64,000 bases of DNA from Macrostomum hystrix (Eukaryota > Platyhelminthes > Macrostomidae). A model generated the notes under the pieces. The model did no database searches. It saw only the letters and a list, made by a program, of their open reading frames with translations, and had not been told where the DNA came from. Made by a program: the position numbers and the translations under genes. Below are positions 23,936 to 34,540 of this stretch, in pieces; within the stretch, counting starts at the first letter, position 1; each line of letters begins with the position of its first letter. Location of the stretch: the NCBI GenBank assembly GCA_950097015.1, contig CATNEN010000033.1, forward strand, positions 4,557,001 through 4,621,000, given 5' to 3'.

Positions 23936-24685
23936 TGAGACAGGGGAGATATGAGACAACGGATCAGAGTTTTCCGGTCCATGTTTCCAAGGTTCGAGTC
24001 CGTGACGCCACTACATGCTGGAATCAATTGCCAATAATAGGAGTAGCAAAGGCACTGTGGTATTGAAATTTTCCCTCTGGTTACTTACACGAGATTCGAT
24101 AACTCAACCCTGTTTGCACGCGCCTTGCATTTGAACACGCGTTACGTAATTTGACTGGAATCCCATTGTAAAATCTCGCGATTTTATTGATTTCAATAAA
24201 TTTATTAACAGAATATACCAGTAAGAATACTCTGAATAAGTTATTATATATTTCAAAAAGATTGTGTGTCTGACACCGCAACACAGCAGACAGGCTGATC
24301 GTGTAGAGATTCAAACAGATTCGGTGGTCATAAATGTTATGTTACGTCCCTTCGGTATAAAAGGTGATCGCGTTCCAGTGCAGAATGTACAGGTTAGTGG
24401 GGTCCAAGCGTGATCCAAGTATGGCGTAAGCAAAAAGGTGAAATTTTACTGTGAGATGAATATTCGATTTCCTAGCGCTTGAGTGTATATATTTTCTTTA
24501 AAAGTGTGTCAGTAGCTCTTTGATGCATTTCCTGTGGCACAGAAACAAATCAGACGATCTCTCTTCGTTAGTACGAGTACTATTGTACAGATTTAGGGTT
24601 GTGACAGAATCCCTGTAGATAGCAAACATCATTGGTTCGAATCCGCGCAAGGAAGATCCCGCTTGCTCCCCGAGAGCTCAAGTTT
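23936..24685. other. 3' flank of MARCH-like gene; B-box-like motifs
   Basis: AT-rich unique sequence. Two tRNA B-box lookalikes on the plus strand (GGTTCGAGTCC near 23993 and GGTTCGAATCC near 24630) lack a matching cloverleaf, so no tRNA is called; SINE fragments are possible. The 3' UTR of the minus-strand gene at 24686 falls here. Confidence 0.4.
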
Positions 24686-26107
24686 TCAGGCCTGCACTGT
24701 TGTCGGATTGCAGTGAACCACCGCTGGCGGGCCTTCCGTGTCGATGCCGACGACAACGCTGCCAGATCCTCGACGAACGCGGCTGCCGCCACCTCCGCCG
24801 CCGTTGGCAGCCAGCCGGACGATGACAAACTCGAAGCGGCTGTGCAGCATCCAGATCTCGTAGATGGTGAACATCAGGATGATGCTGCCGCCGACCACGA
24901 TCAGCGTGATGTTGACGGCATTCGGCGCTCGCCGGCCGTCGTAGAAGATCGACCACATGCCGAAAGAGATCAGGAAGGCGGTGATGATCAGAACAGAGAG
25001 CAGGTGCCGCGTGAATGACAGGCAGGCGCGATGGTCGCAGGTGCCCCGGCCGCGGTGTCTGGTGACGCGAAGCCCCGTGCAGCAGGCCGGGCAGGTCAGG
25101 CTGAGCTTCCGGCGGCCGGCGCTGCCCAGGATGCCCGCCTCGAAGAAGGCGGCCTCCAGGCAGCTGACGTGCAGGTACCTGGGGACGGGTTAGCGAATAG
25201 CTCGATTTCAGTTGAGTAGGCTCAAAGCAGTGAGCTAAAATTAACAAAGCAAACAAGGCCTGCAAGAATTACTACCCGTGTCAGCACACGAACTGCACCT
25301 GTCTGGGCAGAGGCAAGGCAGCTTCTGCCAGCGCCGCGAGCCCGGAGGAATATCCAGCTCCACACCCGGTGGCGTCCGGCCGTTCGAGTTCTTCAGGCAG
25401 GAGTCGCAGAGCATGCAGATGTCGTCGCAGAGCATATTCTGCTCCGTGTCGGTGATGATCGGCCGCCCGGAGAACCGAAGGTCGTCAGTTAGGCCGTCTG
25501 GCTTCGCAGACGTACCAGCAGGAGCCGTTGAGGCCCGCGCACGATTGGCTTCGTGATGATGATGGGAGTGAAATGGTCTAAAATTTTGAATGGTAATTTT
25601 TTTAACTGCCTACTGTAAGTAGCTGTAGCAGAGAGTCTCTTAGCAGATTGTTGTGCGCAAGAACCTCTTAAGCAGTCGTTGGTGTACATCTGGCACCGCT
25701 TTTTGCTAACGCCAAAGACAAAAGCTTTTGCTATGACCTGCCCGACTTACTGAGGAAGTTTTTAGTGCAAAACTCCCAGGTAACGGCCTGCTTATCAGAG
25801 GGGTAGGTGAACAGACTAGGGTGTGCTCGGATATGTACTGCTCGGATATGTGTTGTTAGCACCTTAACTTTGAGCAGACCGATTTCCAAGCAATTTTCTT
25901 GGCTAAAACTGAAGATTGGCATTCGATTTTCAGACCCAGAACTCTGTGCATTGAATCTGATGCTTTTGGAAGTTTATACGGAACAAATGAGTCGCAGACT
26001 CACTTGGCAGTCTTGGCCTCTGAGGCAACAACCGCTGCCACGAAAGCGGAATGGCTGCCGCTGCTGCTGGAGGGCGGTGCTGTTGCTGGCTGAGAGTGCA
26101 TTTCCAT
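24686..26107 (-). CDS. MARCH-type RING-CH membrane E3 ubiquitin ligase
   Basis: Minus-strand coding exons 26107-26004, 25577-25299 and 25178-24686 join in matching phases to give about 291 residues. An acceptor just upstream of the ATG (cag at 26111-26113) implies a non-coding first exon. The N-terminus is Ser/Ala- and His-rich. Exon 2 carries the first RING-CH ligands (ICMLC, LPCLC) and exon 3 the rest (LHVSC, then LTCPAC), the C4HC3 order of MARCH ligases. Two hydrophobic membrane spans follow (about LLSVLIITAFLISFGMW and ITLIVVGGSIILMFTIYEIW), the usual MARCH layout, with a Gly-rich cytosolic tail. It should transfer ubiquitin to membrane proteins (family knowledge). Oddity: with the chosen donor only five residues separate CLC from the His, against seven in typical RING-CH; an alternative donor at 25290 gives eight. 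The RING call is firm, the exact splice site is not. Confidence 0.75.
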
Positions 26108-26443
26108 CCGCTGAAAAAATGAAAATTCCGCCTTCAGGATACAAAGGGATTCGATTTTTTCTAGTCTCCAGTTGTGCTTAATTAACAGAAGTGACTGCTG
26201 CAAAGATGGGACCAAAACACAGTGAGAATATCAGGAAAAGCCTGGATATGACAGCCAGATAAATAGAGAAACGAGATCTAGATAAGGCAATGGAAATCAG
26301 GCGCACTCACAAACAGAAATAACACAGCGAGGTCAATCCAGGGCCCAAATTGAGCATTGCGAAAACGCGCGTGAGCCTATTTGAGAAGTTAAGAATGAGG
26401 AAGCTAGAAAGAGCGATAAGACCGTGTGACAAAGCGGACTTAC

Positions 26444-26547
26444 TGGCCGCGAAGTGGCAGCTCTGGAGGGCAGCAGGCGGGCTGTGGCTGAGTCGGAGTC
26501 CAGGACTGAGAACAGGCCGTTCTCTGAGCACCAATGCGCTGTCTGGG
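26444..26547 (-). other. Probable non-coding first exon of the MARCH-like gene
   Basis: Begins about 30 bp after the TATA box and ends at a consensus donor (GTAAGT, 26443-26438 on the minus strand). It contains no ATG in a coding frame. The next acceptor leading to the ATG is at 26111. The start position is estimated from TATA spacing only. Confidence 0.5.
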
Positions 26548-26574
26548 CCCAAGCTCTGGGGTCCTTTCCCAGGG

Positions 26575-26645
26575 TTTTATACGCCTCGGTCGAGCCCGTT
26601 CTCGCCCCGCCCCCTAGAAGAATCCAGAAGATTCTGGACCAATCA
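26575..26645 (-). promoter_or_regulatory. Heat-shock-type promoter of the MARCH-like gene
   Basis: Reading the minus strand towards the gene: CCAAT-type ATTGG (26645-26637), a heat-shock element of alternating nGAAn/nTTCn pentamers at 26635-26616 (AGAAT CTTCT GGATT CTTCT; three of four perfect), a GC box GGGGCGGGGC (26613-26603) and TATA box GTATAAAA (26582-26575). Order and spacing are those of a classical stress-inducible promoter. HSF binding is inferred. Confidence 0.7.
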
Positions 26646-26842
26646 GTCGACTCACTGCCACGAGTCGGAACAATTTTGTAAATATATTTGCAAAAAAACC
26701 AGTTTAAACCGCACTGGAGAACAAAAGCAGAAGATCTTATCTGCTGCCATCATGTAGGTAGTTTCCGAAGAATCTCTGTGACCTACCATAATGTAGTACG
26801 CAGTAAAAAACTACTGAAATCATATTTAAAGTAAAGGGCTGG

Positions 26843-27565
26843 GGTTCACCTGCTGGGGTTCACCTGAAGGACTGAGGTTCACCTGAAGGACTGAGGTTCA
26901 CCTGAAGGACTGATGTTCACCTGAAGGACTGAGGTTCACCTGAATGACTGATGTTCACCTGAAGGACTGAGGTTCACCTGAAGGACTGATGTTCACCTGA
27001 AGGACTGAGGTTCCCCTGAAGGACTGAGGTTGGCCTGAAGGAATGAGGTTCACCTGAAGGACTGAGGTTCACCTGAAGGACTGAGGTTCACCTGAAGGAC
27101 TGAGGTTCCCCTGAAGGACTGAGGTTGGCCTGAAGGAATGAGGTTCACCTGAAGGACTGAGGTTCACCTGAAGGACTGAGGTTCACCTGAAGGACTGATG
27201 TTCACCTGAAGGACTGAGGTTCCCCTGAAGGACTGAGGTTGGCCTGAAGGAATGAGGTTCACCTGAAGGACTGAGGTTCACCTGAAGGACTAAGGTTCAC
27301 CTGAAGGACTGAGGTTCAACTGAAGGACTGAGGCTCACCTGAATGACTGATGTTCACCTGAAGGACTGATGTTCACCTGAATGACTGAGGTTCACCTGAA
27401 GTACTGAGGTTCATCTGAAGGACTGAGGTTCAACTGAAGGACTGAGGTTCACCTGAAGGACTGAGGTTCACCTGAAGGACTGAGGTTCACCTAAATGACT
27501 GAGGTTCACCTGAAGGACTGAGGTTCACCTGAAGGACTGAGGTTCACCCGATGGATTGGGGATTA
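26843..27565. repeat. 19-bp minisatellite, about 37 copies
   Basis: Unit ctgaaggactgaggttcac with variants gatgttcac, ggttcccct, ggttggcct and gaatgac. A three-unit block containing the ggttggcct variant recurs near 27031, 27122 and 27237, showing unequal exchange of multi-unit blocks. It decays at 27540-27600. Confidence 0.95.
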
Positions 27566-28639
27566 TCTAAATAGCTGGGGTTCATCTGAAGGACTAAAGT
27601 TGATCTGCAGGTATGAGACCTATCTGTCACTCATTTGTTGTTACAGTAACACATTGGAAAGGCCAGACCATTGCGCACCATTTCAAACTGTTAGCAATGA
27701 AGCATGAACCTAGGCAAACAAATAAATTTTATAGAACGCGATGAGATTGACTGAAGCATATTTGCTCTGGCTGCAGGATGGAATGCAACTTGCTTTGCTT
27801 GAGGGCGGGAGAGGCAAACACTTGAGCACGCGGGCACCTAGACTAGAATGGGCTCAACCCTGCTGGGACAAAAAGTCGGTCAGGCTCGCAAAAAAATACA
27901 GGTAAGAAGTTGATATGAAATCATGACTTCAAAGCTCCTTGTATTTCAAATCGTGAATCGCAATGTCAAGATAAACGTTTCCTGTCCACTCAACCTCTCT
28001 CCTCTGCGACTTAACTCAAGTTATCTCGCTAAAGTGCATTTGGAAACGATTTGAAACAGAAAACTAGTTCTCAAACTAGCTTTTAATGTTATCAAAACCG
28101 GCCTCTCATTCTTAGAATGCGCTCTCATTTTCTCACATGTTCTAGTCCTAGAAAATGCATTCAACGCTTTCTGTTTCGTAATTGCTTTCCCACGTATTTC
28201 AGTGGCCATTCTGCATTAGCGCCGGGCGTGGCTGCGAGCTTTGCCACTTTCACTTTCTGGGTCAGTTTCTTAGCGTATTTGTTCAGCGAAACACAAAGAA
28301 AGGCGAGCCATTGTCGGCAGCCTCAGTTGATACCGACGCACATAAAAAAGGGGCTCCAGCTAATTGATAATGCTGCCATTATCTCTAATTGCGTGTCCGG
28401 TTATCTAGGGCGTGTGACAGTACTGGGAAACAATCTTTCCATAGATTGTGTGGATTCTAAGTGTGGATTTTGTAGTATCTACAAGACGCTTTGTCAAACG
28501 CTTGTTCTTCAGATGCGCTTTGCGAGAATCGGCCGCTAATATTCGTAGAAAGGAATTTTTCCAGCAACTGCGGGAGACGGAAGAGGGACAGGGAGAGGGA
28601 CAGGGACGGGGAGAGGGAGAGGGGGAGAGGGAGAATCTT
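27566..28639. other. Intergenic, no gene seen
   Basis: Unique sequence. A 140-codon plus-strand frame (28117-28539) lacks domains, codon bias or splice support and is not called. A purine-rich gagagggacagggacgggg patch leads into the next array at about 28575. Confidence 0.45.
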
Positions 28640-29125
28640 CGTGGGAGTATCTCGGAGGGAGTATCTCGAATGGACTATCTCGGAGGGAGAATCTGATCGG
28701 AGAGAGTACTCGGAGGGAGAATCTGATCGGAGGGAGTACTCGGAGGGAGAATCTGATCGGAGGGAGTACTCGGAGGGAGAATCTCGGAGGGAGTATCTCG
28801 GAGGGAGAATCTCGGAGGGAGTATCTCGGAGGGAGAATCTCGGAGGGAGAATCTCGGAGGGAGAATCTCGGAGGGAGTATCTCGGAGGGAGAATCTCGGA
28901 GGGAGTATCTCGGAGGGAGTATCTCGGAGGGAGTATCTCGGAGGGAGTATCTCGGAGGGAGTATCTCGGAGGGAGAATCTCGGAGGGAGTATCTCGGAGG
29001 GAGTACTTGGAGGGAGAATCTGATCGGAGGGAGAATCGGATTGGAGGGAGAATCGGATTGGAGGGAGTACTCTGAGGGAGAATCTGATTGGGGGGAGTAC
29101 TCGGAGGGAGAATCTCGGCCGGAGA
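28640..29125. repeat. 14-17-bp purine-rich minisatellite, about 33 copies
   Basis: Units ctcggagggagtat, ctcggagggagaat and ctgatcggagggagaat. The plus strand is almost pure purine (GGAGGGAG), the opposite strand pyrimidine. Long frames through it on both strands are repeat artefacts. Confidence 0.96.
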
Positions 29126-29356
29126 ACCTCGGAAACCTCAGGGAGTAGGCTAAACAACTGATAAAAATCTGCGTGAAAAATTACGAAACTCTGAGTAGAA
29201 AGTGGAACATTAAGTTTGCTTGCTCTTGTCTATAATTTGTCTATAATTTGTTTATAATTTCTTTCGTCCAAATCTAGACTGAGATATCAGAAAAGAGTCA
29301 GTTAAAAACACTAACAGCAACAGTAAACTTTCCAGGTCAGTACCGTCTCGCTCAGC

Positions 29357-29938
29357 TCATTCATAGTCGTACCGCGAAACCCTCAGATGCCGCATGTAGT
29401 TGCGGCAGCAGGTGCCAAGAAGAGAAGGAAAAATGGCCGGCCAAGCAAAAGCCAGCAGCATCAGCATCAAAGAGCAGCAGCCGATGAGCCACAGGGTGAA
29501 CCACGGCTCCGTCACCGGGCTCTGCCGAAGCACCACAGGGCTGATCAAGCCAAATATGAACAGGCCGAGCGACAAGGCCGCTCCGTGGCACAGGAGCAGC
29601 ACAGTCAGGTGCGACTGGCGACTCGGAATTGATCGGCGCCCTGCGCGACTGGTCGCTGCTTCGTCCTCGGTCGCATCTACCCGCTGCTTGAATTGCCTTC
29701 CTGAATTTTTCTGCATATGTGGCTGCTTGAGCTTTTCAGTGCTCTTCAAGGCGTCAACAAGACTGCCGTGCTGCCGGCTGATGCCCAACAGGTCATTAAT
29801 GGTCACTTCCTTGCTAGAAATGAATTTCAAAATAAGACTGGTCACGTAGGAATCGACGGAGGAGGTGGTACCTTCCTCGAGGTCAAGGAGCTCTCGCTGC
29901 TGCTGTTGCAGCATTTCGTCCCGGATTTTGTGCATCAT
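29357..29938 (-). CDS. Small membrane protein, single exon (hypothetical)
   Basis: A 193-residue intact frame. The start is the first ATG after an in-frame stop 48 bases upstream; a second Met follows directly. Residues 1-90 are hydrophilic and helical, with a Gln run (LQQQQRELLDLEE) and a Lys/Arg-rich linker to about 108. Two hydrophobic spans follow at about 109-134 (TVLLLCHGAALSLGLFIFGL) and 145-172 (LWLIGCCSLMLMLLAFAW), separated by a short loop containing TEPW. The tail GTCCRNYMRHLRVSRYDYE has a Cys pair just after the membrane that could be acylated (inference). No family recognised. Absence of introns is unusual beside its multi-exon neighbours; a retrocopy or terminal exon is possible. 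Confidence 0.6.
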   Translation of the reverse strand: MMHKIRDEMLQQQQRELLDLEEGTTSSVDSYVTSLILKFISSKEVTINDLLGISRQHGSLVDALKSTEKLKQPHMQKNSGRQFKQRVDATEDEAATSRAGRRSIPSRQSHLTVLLLCHGAALSLGLFIFGLISPVVLRQSPVTEPWFTLWLIGCCSLMLMLLAFAWPAIFPSLLGTCCRNYMRHLRVSRYDYE

Positions 29939-30111
29939 GGCTTGGGTTATTGAGTCAAACTTTGGTGTGGGATTTTACATAACCGGGTTAACAGTTAAAA
30001 ATCGAAAGCAGGCATATTGGTTCATTGGAAAGTTCATAGCTTTATTGATTAGCGTCATATCAGAATCGCACTTTAAGAAGCGATATTGACCACAGACTAT
30101 GATCTGATCTA

Positions 30112-30902
30112 TACCTTTTAACAATTTTTGGACACAAGTGAAATTAATTTAGTCTTTGGCCAGCTCAGTGCTAGAAAGCTTAAACAATAACAACACAAAC
30201 CAAAATAGACAAAACTTCGTTACTATACTCTACAATTTAATCAACAATTTCTTCCATGGCAATGCAGCGGGGTACGTACCGAAGGCTCTCACGATGCCAG
30301 GCTTCGCAGTGAGTCTGTGTGACAGCTGCCATACTGGCCTCCAGTTCATGCTCAAGAATGCTCTCATCTCAAGAATGTTCTGGAGTGATGCCAAGTGCGT
30401 TGGCAGCGTTCCTGCCGCCCACCTGACGCTGCAACTCCACTTGATTTAGTGACTGCTTTAGAGATGCTTTCACTGAGGAGATGGCACGCTCCGTCATATT
30501 CAGAAACGGAGAATAATGTGGTAAAGGCTTGATCTCTTGCTCTGACTCCATGGCTGGTGGATTCCCGGTGGGCACGAGCATTGTCAAAAAGAAGACAGAA
30601 TGGCTCACCAACCAATGCATATAGATTTTAGAGAATGTAACTCTACGAATGCATACATATGCCGCTATGATGACTAAATAAAATTCACTTTGGCTAAACT
30701 CAAGTCATGGAAGAGTTTAAATACGCGGCACTCGACAAAATCGATTTCATTTCTTTACTAAAGTCTTCGGTCCCACAGATCCTATATACACGTGTATATC
30801 CTCGTGTATATAGGATCTGTGACTAAATCGAACTCACTTTTCTAGGACTGAGCTGGCCAAAGACTAAATAAACTTAACTTATGTCCAAAAATGTTAAAGG
30901 TA
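30112..30902 (-). mobile_element. Decayed Tc1/IS630-type DNA transposon with about 65-bp terminal inverted repeats
   Basis: The left end (from 30114: CCTTTTAACAATTTTTGGAC) matches the reverse complement of the right end (to 30900) over about 65 bp, including the shared stretch TTTAGTCTTTGGCCAGCTCA. TA dinucleotides flank both ends (30112-30113, 30901-30902), as for Tc1/mariner-type target duplications. Minus-strand frames at 30364-30620 contain pieces of a DDE transposase in two different frames (FDNARAH in one; LPHYSPFLN with an acidic residue following in the other). The transposase is thus frameshifted and truncated. At about 790 bp it is an internally deleted, non-autonomous copy. Confidence 0.7.
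30774..30821. repeat. Perfect 19-bp hairpin inside the transposon
   Basis: cacagatcctatatacacg (30774-30792) and its exact reverse complement (30803-30821) flank a 10-base loop. It is much better conserved than the surrounding element. Confidence 0.85.
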
Positions 30903-30943
30903 TTTTACTGTATTAAGTCTCGATCGTGTTGCGTCGAACGCTT

Positions 30944-31803
30944 GTATACTGTCTAACAAAAGTTCTTGTACAGTTGCTTCTGTTGCTTCTAGTATCCATA
31001 ATTTCCATCCGATTCAAATGAAAATTAGTGCAAATGAAAGCTGGGAATCTCTGCAACATTTTCTGTTTCACCGTAGTTTTTTATTCTGGAGTGGCTCGGA
31101 ACAGCTTGCCGTTTAGCACAGACAGGTCGAATAAAAAAAGTGACAGAAAGCAAGCAGTCTATGGCCAACTTTCTTCACGCGCTGACAAACTCCACAGAGT
31201 GTCTAGGAAGCCTTCTGTCGATCGATCGCTCTGTGTGTGGGGTTTGCAAATTTGGTCGCATAGTGCTGAACAGTAGATTTTGGCACGACGAGATGGTTTG
31301 CAATCCGACCAGCGACTAGCCTGCGTCCTCTCGAAGCGAAACGATTCTCCAACGAATTTCTTGGCTCACAACAGGCATGTCTCTCAGAAAGGGCAAGTTA
31401 AGTCATGGAACTTTGCGAGGAAGCACAGGGTTATACAGTGTGCGACAGTTTAGGCCATAGACATGTCGCCTGGGGTGAAGAAGTAAAGCAAACCCCACAC
31501 ACAGAGCGATCGATCGACAGAAGGCTTCCTAGACACTCTGTGGAGTTTGTCAGCGCGTGAAGAAAGTTGGCCCTGCATAGACTGCTTGCTCTATGTCATT
31601 CTGTCACTTTTTTTATTTGACCTGTCTGTGCTAAACGGCAAGCTGTTCCGAGCCACTCCAGAATAAAAAACTACGGTGAAACAGAAAATGTTGCAGAGAT
31701 TCCCAGCTTTCATTTGCACTAATTTTCATTTGAAACGGATGGAAATTATGGATACTAGAAGCAACAGAAGCAACCGTACAAGAACTTTTGTTACACAGTA
31801 TAC
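30944..31803. repeat. Large inverted repeat (about 310-bp arms, 240-bp loop)
   Basis: Left arm 30944-31247 and right arm 31488-31803 are reverse complements with scattered mismatches and small indels. Outer ends share gtatactgt...aacaaaagttcttg and inner ends share tgtgtgtggggtttgc. The 240-bp centre (31248-31487) is unique and has no transposase. It is either a foldback-type element or an inverted duplication. A transcript through it would form a long double-stranded RNA stem. Confidence 0.9.
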
Positions 31804-32276
31804 CTCGTAAATATCCAGAACATTTTATATGATGAAACCAAGTATAATACAAAATTATTTGGGTGTTAATCAAGTCCAATACTCATGTGTATGACAATTA
31901 TGCATTGAAAATGGTTGCAATGATGATGTGAGGCAGCGTAGCTATTATATATTTAATTTCACAGTTCGATTTGTGTCAAACAACAGATCAGAGAAAGTTT
32001 AGATAATAGAAGTCAGACTTACCTAAAAGATGAATGCAAAGCAATACTAAGTAAGCATGCAGTGTTCCTTGATGAACTTATCAGTATCATTTATGCATGA
32101 TAAGATACTACTGAAGGAGAGTTTTAAAAACTCAAGAAAAATTTCACAGATATGCAATTTTTTGACCAAATTCAGCATTTCGTACTGTCAGTAATATGCA
32201 AAATGGCGACTTAAGGCTCATCTAATTTATCAGAAAACGTATTTAAATGATCATCTGTAATTTCTGTGTCAGACGC
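31804..32276. other. 3' flank of FReD gene A
   Basis: AT-rich unique sequence downstream of the minus-strand gene at 32277. No gene seen. Confidence 0.5.
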
Positions 32277-33488
32277 TCACGCCTGCAGCATCATCCGCAT
32301 GGCGCGCAGAGTTTTGTAGCTCCCAATGCAAATCGTAGCCATGTACTTGGAGTTGGTAGCACCAGCAGTAAGGACAGGAGGGTACTGACCATTCGGGTTG
32401 GAGTTCATGCAGCTGCTCCACCAGTATCCGCCACTTCCATATGATGAGCTGCAGCTCGTAGAGGAAGCGTCATTGTCCTTGTCAATAGTTGAGAACGGCC
32501 GTCCTCGAGCCGACGACAAAAAATCACAGTTGATGGTAGAGTTTGCAACTACCAGACTGCCGACGCTCAGAGCGTAGTTTCCAGTGGAAGCACCGACAGA
32601 GAGTCCCGGATACTCGAAGACAAAGAACTCGCCTTCGGCCGTCACAATTTCGATTCTGGAGTTGGCTGAGCTGGTCGCCGTAAAATCGCGTATCCTTTCC
32701 AAGCCTAGGAATGTGATTATTCAATGGAATCGATTGATAGGGTTGTATCAGTTCTTTCAAAGGAATTTTTTTACTTGACTCACCGATCCAGAACTCATTC
32801 GCATTGCCAAACCCACTGACATACTCATTCCAGGTCCTGTTGAAGGCAATCTGACCTGTCTGCCTTTGCTGGAACACCCAAAAAGTCCTGCCTTCAATCT
32901 GCTGCTGGTATCCTGGACCCACAACTGGCATAAGCATCGGGTTGCTTGACGTCGTGATAACTTGGATTGAAGTGCTCCGGCTTGTTGTTGCAGTTGTCGT
33001 AGTAGTGGTTGAGATTGATGTGGTACTTGCTGCAGCCATTGAGCGATCGAAAGTCAATGTAAAAATACAGTTTTTTTAGATTACAAGGAATGCAAGAAAT
33101 CGGATGAGCACAAGTGATCTTACCCGACTCGACTCGCTTCCTGAACACAGACGCTACACCGAATCCGACGCAGTCAGCGCTGTCAGACAGTGCGCAGACT
33201 CCGTTGATGAAGCTGTAGGAGAGGCTGCTGTCTGCCTGAGAGCATTTCACAGCGCACTCTATGTCGCTACGAGCGCTCACAGTGACTGTGATGGCTGAGC
33301 AGCTCGAGTTGACTGAGACTGAGTCGAATAGATCAGCTGTTGAGAAATATTCCAGCAAAGTAAAGGATCAAAATGCAGCGTCGTAATGACGGAACGTCTG
33401 ATTGGAAACTGATATGTTTAGAAAACTCACCTTGAGTTTGTTCTAACAGAGCAGCATACAAAAGAACGAGAACCGGAAGCCTTTCCAT
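32277..33488 (-). CDS. Secreted fibrinogen-related protein (FReD) A
   Basis: Minus-strand exons 33488-33431, 33336-33124, 33029-32784 and 32704-32277, all phase 1 introns, give about 314 residues. Exon 1 is a signal peptide (MERLPVLVLLYAALLEQTQ). Exon 2 is a small Cys-containing PAN/apple-like domain (ECAVKC, GVCAL). Exon 3 starts with a Thr-rich linker and enters the fibrinogen domain (TFWVFQQRQTGQIAFNRTW, then WNEYVSGFGN and FWIG). Exon 4 completes it: calcium site IDKDNDASSTSC and the ligand-pocket segment YWWSSCMNSNPNGQY. Such proteins are secreted lectins used in recognition of glycans or microbes (family knowledge; the ligand here is unknown). It is one of three copies in this window; exons 2-3 are almost identical to copy B although the signal peptides are unrelated. 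Confidence 0.85.
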
Positions 33489-34219
33489 TATTTTAGTAAG
33501 AATTTCACCTAGATTTCCAGCCTTCTTGTGCTTGATTAAATAGCGTTTTGTTTGCAGCAGCATCGATTTTACCACATGGCCTGCCTAACCTTCCATTTGA
33601 AGTATTCCACTGCAAGCGCTTTTGTTTTTCCTCTCGCTTGCCTTTCAATCAAATGGTTTAAGCAATTTTCCAATCGATTAAGACTTTTTGTCCATTCATG
33701 GCTCCCCTGTTGCCCATCGACTACATCAGCCTCAACAACTGAAATGGCACGCAGCCAGTCGTAGCGAGTCTAGCCTCCAACAGGACATTTGAAGGCAAGG
33801 GGCAATCTTTTGTTTAAGGAAAAACTGATGGGAGGAAAGCTTCAAAGCCTTTGAAAATCTCAAGTCCATATGCCTAATGGTCTTACCCTTATGCATTCCT
33901 GTCGCTATAGTACCGCAACGCAAGGCATACCAAGTTTTGTTTGGGATTTAAGGTGACTAACTGCGTTTGTTGTGACGACGCCATAAGCATGTGACGACGA
34001 CGGAATGCCACTCAGTTTCTCCAGACTAGAAGGAGGTCTATTTTTTAAGGAGAATAAGGGATGAGTGAAAGAGTGAAGTGGGAGTTTACACACGCTTGCA
34101 TTTTATCAAATAAATTATTTACGACTGCAGACGTTAAGCCAGCTCTATGAATTTCCAAACTTGGTTGGCTGCGCTCGCCTTCCCGTGCTTATTCTAGCTA
34201 AGGCAGTTCTGGTCGGTTG
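33489..34219. other. Upstream region of FReD A
   Basis: AT-rich unique sequence. CTATTTAAT near 33536-33544 (minus strand) is a weak TATA candidate about 55 bp before the FReD A start. No other gene. Confidence 0.4.
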
Positions 34220-34540
34220 GGCTATCTGCATTCTGGCTGAGTCCAACCCATTTTGTTCCTCGGACCCTGAGCTGATTGGTTGGCCGTACTGCATTTTCTA
34301 TTCTCTCACCCCTGTGTGGCTTTGCCCTACCTCTTTTGCACCAAACAACTTGCTTTTAATCTACGCAGCTTTGTGCTTCCTATCTTGTTACCCAGCTCTG
34401 TGCCTCCCGTCCGTCGGGTAGACTGTCTGGCGTGTTCATTGGCTCTCTCCCTCGCATCCTCGCCCCCCCGCCGGCACTTATTGCGAATGCCCCTCAGCCG
34501 TGCTCACTACCCGCTCTACCAGCTACTACCCGCTACCTGA
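34220..34540 (+). repeat. Dispersed repeat copy 2 (CCAAT-rich)
   Basis: Matches 15410-15560 in order and spacing (gagctgattggttgg, tgtggctttgccc, gcagctttg). It continues with further ATTGG boxes and a C-rich stretch. Function unknown; it could be a duplicated promoter block or an old transposon. Confidence 0.5.

Noticed and set aside
24615-24645. tRNA gene (GGTTCGAATCC B box)
   Set aside because: No acceptor or anticodon stem could be paired around it.
28491-29157. Opposing 194- and 160-codon frames
   Set aside because: Purine-rich minisatellite with 14-bp units; frames are by-products.
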